The notes below the pieces were generated by a model. It saw only the letters and a list, made by a program, of their open reading frames with translations, did not search any database and had not been told where the DNA came from. This document shows, piece by piece, positions 55,657 to 64,000 of a stretch of DNA of 64,000 nt. Made by a program: the position numbers and the translations under genes. Position 1 is the stretch's first letter. Every line of letters begins with the position of its first letter. The stretch is from Cannabis sativa (taxonomy: Eukaryota; Streptophyta; Magnoliopsida; Rosales; Cannabaceae): the NCBI RefSeq assembly GCF_029168945.1, contig NC_083606.1, positions 14,906,041-14,970,040 on the forward strand. The letters are read 5' to 3'.

Positions 55657-57548
55657 TGTTGGAAATTATTTTACCAGGATCTTAGATCTACTCACAAGTA
55701 TGTTTATTAACATCCTAAATATGAACTTTCTAAAACGATAAATTAAACACATATAAAGTTTAGTAAACCTTACATTGTGTGCAGCGGAATATAATGACTC
55801 CTTCCGTTCAGATATCTAGCCCTTGATTCCTTTCTGTAGCAGAGCATTATCAATATCTGAACCTGGATCTCTTTCTCTGAATCTTTGATGCTGAAACTCC
55901 TTGCGGAAAGTCTTTCTTCACGATCTTCCTCACTATGATTGAGGTATCACTTGCTGTGTGTGGGCACTACTCATACACTAAGTATTTCGAAATCTCAATG
56001 AGGAAGAGAGAGAGAGTGGGTTCGGCCAAAGATAGGGAGAGAGAAGGCTGTGTTTTTTCTGAATGAAAAATAGAAAATTTAAGTGTAATTTTCCTGAAGC
56101 CTTCACTATCTATTTATAGCATTCCACTAGGGTTAGGTTTGAATTATTTGACATTAAAATAATGAAAATATCAGTTTAAATTCCTTACAAAAGTGGCTGG
56201 CCATGCTTAGTAGATTTGGGCCTCACTTTTTGCAATTTTGCAGTTTTAACTTTTCTGCATCTGATTATCTCAAAAACGCCAATTTTCTAATTCAACCATT
56301 TAAATGCCAATTCTAACTATTTAATAACTATAAATAATTATTAAATAATATTGTCATTTATCATATTTATTAATTGAACCATACAAAGTATCATAATTAA
56401 CAAATATACCCCTATTAACTCTTTCTTTACAATTTCGCCCTTACTTAGTGAAAAATTCACAAATAGACATAGTCTAATTTGAGAATTATAATTGATTAAT
56501 CAAAACCAATTATATGAGTCTTACAAGCAATATTATCTCAACTAGTGTGGGGACCATGGGTCTATATAACCGAGCTTCCAATAAGTAGATCAAGAATTTA
56601 TTACTAAAATTCACTAACTTATTAATTCTTCGTTGAATCCACACATAGAACTTAGAATTGCATTCTCAGTATATAGAATGTTCTATATGTTCCACCATAT
56701 AGACACATCATTAGTTATCCATTGTTATAATCCTAATGTGATCAATGATCCTCTATATGAATGATCTACACTGTAAAAGGGATTAGATTACCGTTACACC
56801 CTACAATGTATTTATTCCTTAAAACACTTAACCCCGTATAAATGATATTTCAGCTTATTTGAAATGAGTACTCCACCATTTATGTTCGTTTGGTCAAGCT
56901 CGAAGGAGATCATCCTTTGCTTACTATTCGCCAGATAGAAGCTATAGATTCCATGTTTATGCTAGCGCTCTCACTCAATTGCACTACCGTGTTCCCAAAG
57001 TGTACGTATCACCCTGACCTAAAAGTAGGCTTAACTAACAAATCAAAGAACACGAATAGCCTTTCAAGATTGAGCCTAATCATAACAGGATTAAGAACAT
57101 TTGATCTAGGATCAACTAGGCGATATTGACTTGAATAGATATTACGGTAAGTTTAATAAATCTAAGTCAAAGTTCAATATCGGTCCCTTCCGATGCATAC
57201 TCCATGCATCCAACCTGAGCTTTACTTTAACTAATGCTCTGGAAAGAACATAGCACTTCTCCAAATGCAAGTAAACTCTGTTGTAGATTATCATATCAGT
57301 AAAACCCTATGTCTGATAAATCTAGGAAACTTTATTCACATAGTCATGTTTACTTTCCAATGTGTTGACGGCACAATAAACAGGATCAAGTATGTGAAAA
57401 GGGTTTCAGATGAATTCATACATTGTGTACATATAATCATGAAATAAATCATGTGAACCATGCAACATTAAATGTTAATTCTGATCTATATTAATAAGTA
57501 AATCTGATTATATTGAAATGAATTTTATTTAGGGCATAAAACCCAATA
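55657..57548 (-). repeat. 5' LTR of family-B element
   Basis: From tgttggaaattattttacca to aaaacccaata, 1892 bp. The inner tip keeps the canonical ca (tg on plus), whereas the outer tip reads ta. Confidence 0.9.
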
Positions 57549-57758
57549 ATTATCATGATTAATCTATGTCATTTGGCTATGTTGATATATGCGACCATTG
57601 ATGGGTTTAGTTATGATTGATACAACGAAAATAGCTTTGATCCTATGTTGATAAAGTTAATGGACGAGATTGCACATGCCTATGGTTATGATGACAAAAT
57701 TATGAGCTCAATAAGGTTAACATATTTATATGTATACATATGTGACCCAGTGGGAGAT
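57549..57758 (+). other. 3' untranslated interior of copia A, second part
   Basis: Begins with the second attat copy and ends with the purine tract agtgggaga (57749-57757) before the copia 3' LTR. Confidence 0.8.
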
Positions 57759-58210
57759 TGATAGAAATTATTGGGGTGACAATTGTACATATAAAATGTG
57801 TGTTGGGTCATCAAATAAATAAGTCAAATTTATGTGGTCTATTTTGGAATAAAGTTTATGACTTAAGGGCATGATTGTCATGATTTTAATATGTGGATAC
57901 CATAAGGACAATTTCTATATTGATGAGGGGCCAAATAGAAATAGTCAATAAATATTACCAACAGGTTTGTCTGTTGGTAATATAACGGGTAATGGTCCCC
58001 ATTTGCATCATATCTTTTCACTCTTGTATCCCCATCACCAAGAGAAAAAGTTTCAGAGAAAGGTTTGATGCAAATTGGAAGATCATACCAATTAAAGGTC
58101 ATTACAAAATCGATTGTATGGACTCCGGTACGCTTCCGCTAATCTATATTCTATTGTTTGATTCTCTTGAATTAATTAGGACTATATTCAGAGTTTACAG
58201 TATTCTAACA
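57759..58210 (+). repeat. 3' LTR of copia A
   Basis: 452 bp, same length as 28018-28469; first bases tgatag instead of tgttag. Followed by the ctttc target copy. Confidence 0.92.
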
Positions 58211-58215
58211 CTTTC

Positions 58216-59270
58216 CCCATGGCCCTATTAGGTTGAATAATTCTGATTTTTCTTAATGTGGGGGTTGTTGTGACGATTCATGCAAAATAAATGATGTTAG
58301 TATTTAGCTGTTTAATTATGTCCCAGCTTGCAGTTACATTTTTGTTTCATAATTATGATATTTACTTTGGTTACTGGTTGTGTTTGGTCGCATGTGTTTT
58401 AACGAAAACAAATAATAATAGAAGTAAAATAAAATTTTTTGTAAATATATTTATTTTCTAAAACCAAAAAAATTTCTAAGTTTTAGTCAAAATCTTATTA
58501 GATTGTTCATGTTGGGGAGGTGCCAAATTGGCACGTGCATTGCTATCTAAAACACTCAAACTATAATAAGATAAAATATTTTGATTATAATATTAAAAAT
58601 TTAATTTTAAATTTTGATATTTACAGTGAGTTTAGATATTCTATATTAAGACTTTATTTAATAATTTTTTTCATTTATTTTAAGATGCTATTTTTTCTTT
58701 AATTTTTGCTACATAATATTTACTTTAAATTTTACAAAACACATATATTGTTCTTTTGAATTTTCTAAAAATAAATAATAAATATTAAAGTTATATATTG
58801 TTATGATTTATTATAAATTATTTCTTCACATTAAGGATAATTACGTTATAATTGTGTTATTATTGCAATTAACGTATTTTTTATTATTAATACCAATGTA
58901 GATATCATAATTTTATATATACAACTATGCTTTACTAACCAAATACAATGATACAAAAATTACTTTAATAAAACGAATCATTCATATAATCATACTTTTA
59001 AATTAATTGTAGAATTTTCTTAAAAAAACAAAAACACAAAACCTTTTACGTGGCTCAGTACGTAACTTTCATCTAGTATATATATAAACCTTAATTATTT
59101 ATCATTACACTTTTTGGGATATTACATGAAAATAACACAAGAAAACACCATTTAAATCACAAATAAATTTAATAATATGTGAGACAACTAAATTGCTAGA
59201 AAATGACCTAACACATATGAAGAAAGACAGAAAGAATGAAAGAAAATGGCAGCCTAGTATTAAGCTGTGA
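58216..59270. other. AT-rich intergenic DNA before BRIZ
   Basis: No gene recognised. Continuation of the host DNA left of 28013. The segment 59035-59080 (ttttacgtggctcagtacg) resembles LTR-type debris but is too short to classify. Confidence 0.6.
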
Positions 59271-59279
59271 AATATCAGA

Positions 59280-59285
59280 TTTATT
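59280..59285 (-). terminator. Poly(A) signal candidate of BRIZ
   Basis: aataaa on the minus strand about 100 bp after the stop codon; a short 3' UTR of some 120 bp would result. Confidence 0.45.
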
Positions 59286-59385
59286 TATCAACACAAGTTC
59301 TGATTAAGTTATAAAGTTATGTTTATAACGGTAGTCAGGACCATTCAGTCTATCCACGGTCAAATGTTGTTATATTAAGTCTTTT

Positions 59386-62300
59386 CTAGTTCCGTTTGCG
59401 GCCAGACTTCATTTGCTTCCTGGTATTAGATGAGGAAGGCTGCTTCGAAGGTACTGGCAATACAGTTCCTCCTTTGATGCCATCTGTATCCTTCATGCTC
59501 TTGAGCGCTTTCTGGGCTTCAAGATAGACACTGAGGTCCCTAATCTGTGAAACCACCATCAAATGTGTTGTGTAAATAGCTTTCTCTAAAGTTACAAAGA
59601 GTGACAGTAATAAAAATTGAAGTTTTAAAGATACATTGAATTGAATTATTACCTGTTCTTCCATATCATGTATCTTTTCATCCCTCAACTCTAGTTCGGC
59701 AGCTTCCCTATTAGTGAATAGTGACAAAGTAGAAAAGATTTAACTGGTTAGATTTTACTTCACAACATTATGACAGGTTTTAATACAAGAGAGTAGTCAT
59801 ATCTGGTCTATAAGTAATGCCACCTTTCTTCCAAATCCTTGAGCTTCTTGCGCAAAACTTCTTGGTCTTTGATAAGATTTCGATTAATCTTAGGAGACAA
59901 AACAAACAAAAGATAAAGCCAGTATAACAGAATAAGAGCCTGACTAACATTTTGAAAAGGAAAAAACAATCAAATGAAGATCGGTAAGAGTTTAGGGACT
60001 AAAAGAGAATATAGACAGCTTACATCTGCAACAGTATTTTTTTCCTCTGTGCACTTTTCCATTTGATTTAGGATGTCCTGCATTTTGGAAGTCACTGCCC
60101 TGTCTACTGCTTCATAAATTGTATTGTCCAGTTTACTTTTGGCTTCTGTTAGTAGAGATTCATAATGCTGAAAAAAAAAATAGCAAAGGAAAGTTTACTG
60201 AGGGAAAGGGAAATACAATATACACAATCATCAAAATAAGTAACAGGTCAATATGACAGGAACAGTACTCACTTGTCTTTGATTCTCAAGCTGATTAGCA
60301 AGGAGATGGTTATATTCATCCACAATCTGTTGTCAAGTAGGTAATCTAAATATCAGTACATGTCATGAGAAAGGGAAAAGTGATAAACACTTAATGAAAA
60401 ATGAGAGCAAATGAGTGTTATAGGTTCTCTTCTAACTAACAGGTTAAAATAGGAAATGTAAAAAGCTCCAGTTTTCATACGAAATACATACTACATCCAC
60501 TTTGCTGCTATAGAGTGCTCCACTAAAGCCAGAGTCCTCGCTACATGTGCAGCTGCCACAATCTCCTTCAGATGACAAGCAGCGAGAGTTCATTTCACCA
60601 AACTTGCCATCAGTTTTTGATTGGTTAAGTCGGTGAACATAAATATCACCAACATAATCCCAGATTTGTTGTGTTGTTAAGTCAAGAGAATAGCAGTGCT
60701 CTGTATCCTTCCAATGCCTGATTGCATGTCCTTCCTTGTACCTTCAAATATAGCAATAAATATCAGCAACTATAAATTCATGAGAATCAAATGTAATAAT
60801 GTCAAGCTCCTATGAGTAATTTACAAACTCTTGAAACATGCAAAAAATAGCTAGTATTAATTTGTACCTTCCACATCCGACGAAACCACATATCACACAA
60901 ACCCACAGATTCTCTGATGTCCCACAAACAGAGCAAGTTGGTCCATTATCCTGCTGCTGACAGTATTGGCAAACCTGATCACATACAACCAGAAAATTTC
61001 ATTGGCAATGTTTCAAATATTCACTTATAATGATGACAAACAATATCAATATGTTTTCAAGGAGTCAAGGACCAACGCAAAGAGTACAAATTAAAGAACT
61101 GTGATACATTAGTCTTGAGAAAAGTAAATTAATTGCAGTTCTGTCTAAAAGAATCAAATACTTGAAGAATGTAATCCATAAAACCTGGTCATCCATATCG
61201 AAGATTTCCAAGAAATTAAGAAACAAAGGTTCAGATTTCGGAAAAATAAGTTTGATCTCAACCTTGGTTTATGCTTGCAACGAAAAACACTCGAAGATGG
61301 AATTGTTCAATAACAGATAAGTGAAAAGAGGAGCTCCAGTTAACTTTACACATCCATTCCATAAAGAAATATAAATAAAGAGTATAGCGATGTAATTATG
61401 GTCAATAGTCAGAGTCAGATATTAATAAAAGCAGTATCCATTCCATGTCCTTTCTCTTACAAAAGGAAGAATACCCTGATAAGAAAAGTACAGGGGAATA
61501 GCACACTTTTGGGAGCCCAAACCAAGAAAGGTGCCAAAGAAACCAGCCACCATCCTTGAACGGCAATAACAATCCCTATTGAGGTGGAGTTCAATAATCA
61601 AAAACTGACATATCATGTGACCAAAGTTTTTGGCAAGCACATGCTAGATAGCCGCACAAAAACATTGAGATGAATCAGGGCCGGGCAGCTAAGGCGAATT
61701 AGGCCAGCGCCTAGGGCCTACCCAGCCTCGGGGCCAAAAAAATATTTTCTTTTTAAAAATTATATATATTTTAGTAGTTTTCAAAAATACCACATATTTT
61801 AACTGAAGGGCTTAATAATTTTTATTTATGTAAGGCCGACCCAATCTCAGGGCCGGCCTTGAGATGAATGATGCAGTCATTGCAGGCAACCAACAGATAT
61901 CTCTATTTACAAAATAGATGTCTAATTATAACTTTTAATGAGAACCGAGAACCTGCTCACCGGGCAAGATAAGTCAGTCCACTTTGAAGTGCAATGGCAT
62001 TGGAAAGAATGATCACAAAGGGTACTCAGTATTCCACTAGTGTCTGAATCCAATCTCTCTAACAATTACCAAAAGAAATGTTTATAAGTATCAATCCACT
62101 AGTCTGCAGAAAATAAACAAGTCTACATTTTTTTCCTCAATAGCAAAAATATGTAAAAGAAATGCTAGACATCAGGTGCTAAGCCAGTAAGGAAAAATAG
62201 GTAATTCTTTTGTAACTCACCAAGGCAAACAGGGCATGTTGGTAACTCAGCGGACCCATCTGGTGGTGTCCCAGCTATCTCAGCTGATTCTGTGTAATCC

Positions 62301-63094
62301 ACCGAATGCAGAAACAGAATGTGACAAACCTCAGCCTAAACAAAATTCAACCGTTAAAAACCAAGGATTCAACTGGTTAAATCAAAACAACACAGCCTCC
62401 ACAAAAAACATAAGAGAAGATAACCAACCTCTCCGGGTGAGAATTTCTTCCCATTGAGACTGCAATAAAATCCATCAGACGTCACCTGATTCATAAGCCT
62501 AATTATAACGCTGTATCGATCATCCATCCCATCGTTTCTGATTAATGAAAAAACAATTATCTTAATCTCGAATTATCAAATTATAGATTAGAACCACAGT
62601 GATAAGCAACATGCAAATCTTCTCTAACCAAATCAACCCAGTTAAGAGTTTAGATCAAGAAAACGAAACACCATAACAAAAATCATTTCTTGATTATCTT
62701 TCTTACCTCTCGAAATTACCCGGAATTTAAAAAAAAAATGTCCAAAATCAATAATACTTCACCTTATGAAGACAAGCTCAGTGATATGATCGATTCGAGA
62801 GCCACAAAATCGGATGAAATCTTCAAAGGAGAAGTAATTGGGGACGGCAATGACGAAGATGGTAGTGGACTTGGAGCTAGGGTTTGGTAACGAAGAATGA
62901 GCTATACTCCGAAACAGATGCGTTACACCTCTCCTTTCGCTATACTTGGAAAGAGCAGTATTGGGATTCGATTGAGATTTCTTGGTGTTGATAGTATTAG
63001 TAGTATGAGGAGATGTATAAACTTGTGAAAACTCCAAATCCTCAAAGGAAAGAGGGTGGCCGGCATCAACCGAGTGGACTCGGACGGAAAACAT
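59386..63094 (-). CDS. BRIZ1: BRAP2 RING ZnF-UBP domain protein (BRIZ-type E3 ubiquitin ligase), 495 aa, 11 coding exons
   Basis: Exons on the minus strand: 63094-62763, 62537-62429, 62335-62221, 62058-61961, 60974-60868, 60741-60492, 60326-60273, 60167-60024, 59888-59824, 59707-59653, 59544-59386; 1488 nt, all GT-AG. Start MFSVRVHSVDAG is the family N-terminus; an upstream in-frame Met at 63271 is rejected because the added 59 residues are low-complexity leader. Domains: BRAP2 region about 85-175 (FVIAVPNYFSFEDFIRFCGS), RING 181-220 (CPVCLE, LCDHSFQCHC, CPVC), ZnF-UBP about 228-300 (CSVCGTSENLWVCVICGFVG, GHAIRHWKDTEHCYSLDL), coiled coil about 338-450, basic tail ending GRKRN. In Arabidopsis BRIZ1 and BRIZ2 form a heteromeric E3 ligase needed for germination. 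BRIZ1 is preferred over BRIZ2 on overall likeness only. No lesion seen. Confidence 0.92.
61676..61861. mobile_element. hAT-type MITE in BRIZ intron 4, 186 bp, TSD agatgaat
   Basis: Terminal inverted repeats cagggccgg and ccggccttg (one mismatch) and the perfect 8-bp target duplication agatgaat (61668-61675, 61862-61869) identify a non-autonomous hAT element. The CAGGGCCGG tip is common in plant hATs. It lies in the 986-bp intron between the two RING-coding exons, about 100 bp from the 61961 donor, and is removed by splicing. Confidence 0.88.
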
Positions 63095-63707
63095 GGTTTT
63101 CTTTTTGCTCTGACTAGCTAAGCAACTCAGTTGGAAATTGAGAGGGAGAGTTGTGGAGAAGAAAAGGAAGAAATAAATCAATTTATATGCCAAAATAAAA
63201 AAATAAATAAATAAATAAAAAGAAGCAGCATTCGCGGGAAATCGACGGTTTCTTTCAGGTAGGCATGGCAAAATAGGACTTTTCCGCGAGTCCAGTCCCT
63301 CCCAACGGGTTGGGGCCGACCCGCTGATAACTCTATAGTATAGAGTTATTTGTAGTGCTTTTAAATTAAAATGATCACGAGAAAGAGTAATAAAAGTGTG
63401 TTTGTTTGATTAACTTTAATTAACTTTTATCTTTATTTTCTATTTAGTAAGTTAGTTTTTAAGTCTTGTAACTATTATTGTGTTTGTGTGGCCACGTAAT
63501 TACATAGTAACGGTGTAATTAGAGGTAATTGGGAGGCCTCAATTCCTCTCTCCAATTCTCATACCCCTATGAGAATTGGGTGTAATTACATACCAAAAAT
63601 AAATTCAAATTATTTTAATTAATTGATATGATATTTTAATTATTTTTAATGTATTGACTTTTCCTTTTTCTATCAATCATCAAAAAACAAGATTAGATTG
63701 TATTAGC
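63095..63707. other. BRIZ promoter/5' region and intergenic DNA
   Basis: 63095-63270 is the likely 5' leader (CT/GA-rich) of BRIZ. A stem ataactctat/atagagttat with a 3-bp loop lies at about 63328-63350. No clear TATA box chosen. Nothing else recognised. Confidence 0.5.
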
Positions 63708-64000
63708 TGTTGGAAAATTAATAATAAACCCAAGATCTATTTGTATATAACATAGAACGCAATAATAAGATATAATAATTAGGTATGTGTACCTGATTGA
63801 TCCATAGCAATTATCTCTGTTTGATCCACAGCAGTTACTCCAATTTGATAGTGCAATACTATCAACTAAGTCTTCCTCCCTAGATCTCTAAATCAGAAGC
63901 AGTTTATTTATCTGATTATCAAAAGGTATACAATTGTGATGAGACAATATGTATTTATAGAGTTAGGGAGGGGACTTAGCTACAAAACCCTAGTTGGCCG
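63708..64000 (-). mobile_element. Partial copia-type LTR running off the window
   Basis: Begins tgttggaaaattaataata and follows the layout of the family-B LTR read from its inner end: tgttgg, aacatagaacgcaataa, gatccatagcaattatc, cctagatctctaaatc, then tatttatagagttaggg. Similarity is in arrangement rather than base identity, so it is a different family. The far end and any target repeat lie outside the window. Confidence 0.45.

Larger units (their letters stand above)
44389..57548 (-). mobile_element. Full-length non-coding family-B retrotransposon (LARD-like), TSD attat
   Basis: Family-B LTRs in the same orientation stand at 44389-46815 (1.9 kb plus a 0.53-kb MITE) and 55657-57548 (1892 bp). 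The target duplication attat flanks them (44384-44388, 57549-57553). Read on the minus strand, a degraded primer site lies inside the right LTR and a purine tract inside the left LTR. Excluding the composite at 47394-50656, the interior is about 5.6 kb and contains no gag or pol. That fits a large retrotransposon derivative mobilised in trans. Outer tips read TA instead of TG/CA. Confidence 0.85.
28018..58210 (+). mobile_element. Ty1/copia element A, opened to 30 kb by nested insertions, TSD ctttc
   Basis: The LTRs are 28018-28469 and 57759-58210, each 452 bp, with about 8 differences by eye (under 2%). The 5-bp target duplication is ctttc (28013-28017, 58211-58215). Next to the 5' LTR is the primer site tggtatcagag (28472-28482); before the 3' LTR is the purine tract agtgggaga (57749-57757). 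The element's own sequence is 28470-32629, 43173-44388 and 57549-57758, giving about 6.5 kb in total, a normal copia size. Gag, protease, integrase, RT and RNase H follow in copia order. Several stops and a frameshift inactivate it. Confidence 0.93.

Noticed and set aside
28018..58210. Any intact, potentially autonomous retrotransposon
   Set aside because: Copia A, G1 and G2 each have several stops, frameshifts or deletions, and family B is non-coding.
61422..61640. 72-codon minus-strand ORF in BRIZ intron 4
   Set aside because: Does not match the missing RING segment; the real RING exon is the 98-bp block at 61961-62058, which closes the frame on both sides.
63095..63271. Upstream Met extending BRIZ by 59 residues
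   Set aside because: The extension is low-complexity Phe/Leu/Tyr-rich leader translation; homologues begin at the MFSVRVHS Met.

Overview
The window is nuclear DNA of a flowering plant, almost certainly a eudicot. It has AT-rich intergenic DNA, many short GT-AG introns, two plant-type genes with many exons, and dense LTR retrotransposons primed by initiator tRNA-Met. The TE flavour and the closeness of the proteins to rosid homologues make a Rosales species (for example Cannabaceae) a reasonable but low-confidence guess.

Two host genes are intact. On the + strand, 25 coding exons between 10243 and 18583 encode a 1134-aa TOPLESS-family corepressor closest to TPR4. On the - strand, 11 coding exons between 63094 and 59386 encode a 495-aa BRAP2/RING/ZnF-UBP protein (BRIZ type, a ubiquitin E3 ligase family). 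Both exon chains close in frame over their full length. They share no evident pathway; they are simply the genes flanking a transposon-rich block.

Left arm (1-9700): AT-rich intergenic DNA holding a solo LTR (3927-4671, TSD aatag), a gag-only Ty1/copia element (5838-7379), a 91-bp direct duplication, and a complete small TRIM retrotransposon (8251-8776, TSD tacat). A TCP-type palindrome and a TATA box precede the TPR4 gene.

Middle (19-28 kb): a long-TIR DNA element with a GC-rich GGTCCGA hairpin array (19739-20600). Next comes a decayed minus-strand copia pol, broken by one inserted sequence and by a 1.9-kb solo LTR of a family here called B (24271-26171, TSD aagac). A diverged relative of that LTR follows.

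Right block (28018-58210): one 452-bp-LTR Ty1/copia element (A, TSD ctttc) whose ends now lie 30 kb apart because of nested insertions. Its reverse transcriptase was split by a B solo LTR (32630-43172, TSD gtaag). That solo LTR was in turn split by a Tekay/Del-like Ty3/gypsy chromovirus G1 (34376-43009, TSD agaga). Its 3' internal region received a full-length non-coding B element (44389-57548, TSD attat). That B element carries a hAT-type MITE in one LTR (46168-46689) and a composite of a pol-less gypsy and Cassandra-type 5S-bearing TRIM sequences (47394-50656). Every retrotransposon reading frame seen here is broken. From 58216 to the end, plant DNA resumes with the BRIZ gene, which holds a 186-bp hAT MITE in an intron, and a partial LTR at the right edge.

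I see no CRISPR, operon or bacterial feature, and no convincing tRNA or functional rRNA gene. The most unusual material is the dated nesting order, the 5S-carrying TRIM tandem, the hairpin array in the long-TIR element, and a coding-dead yet recently inserted chromovirus.
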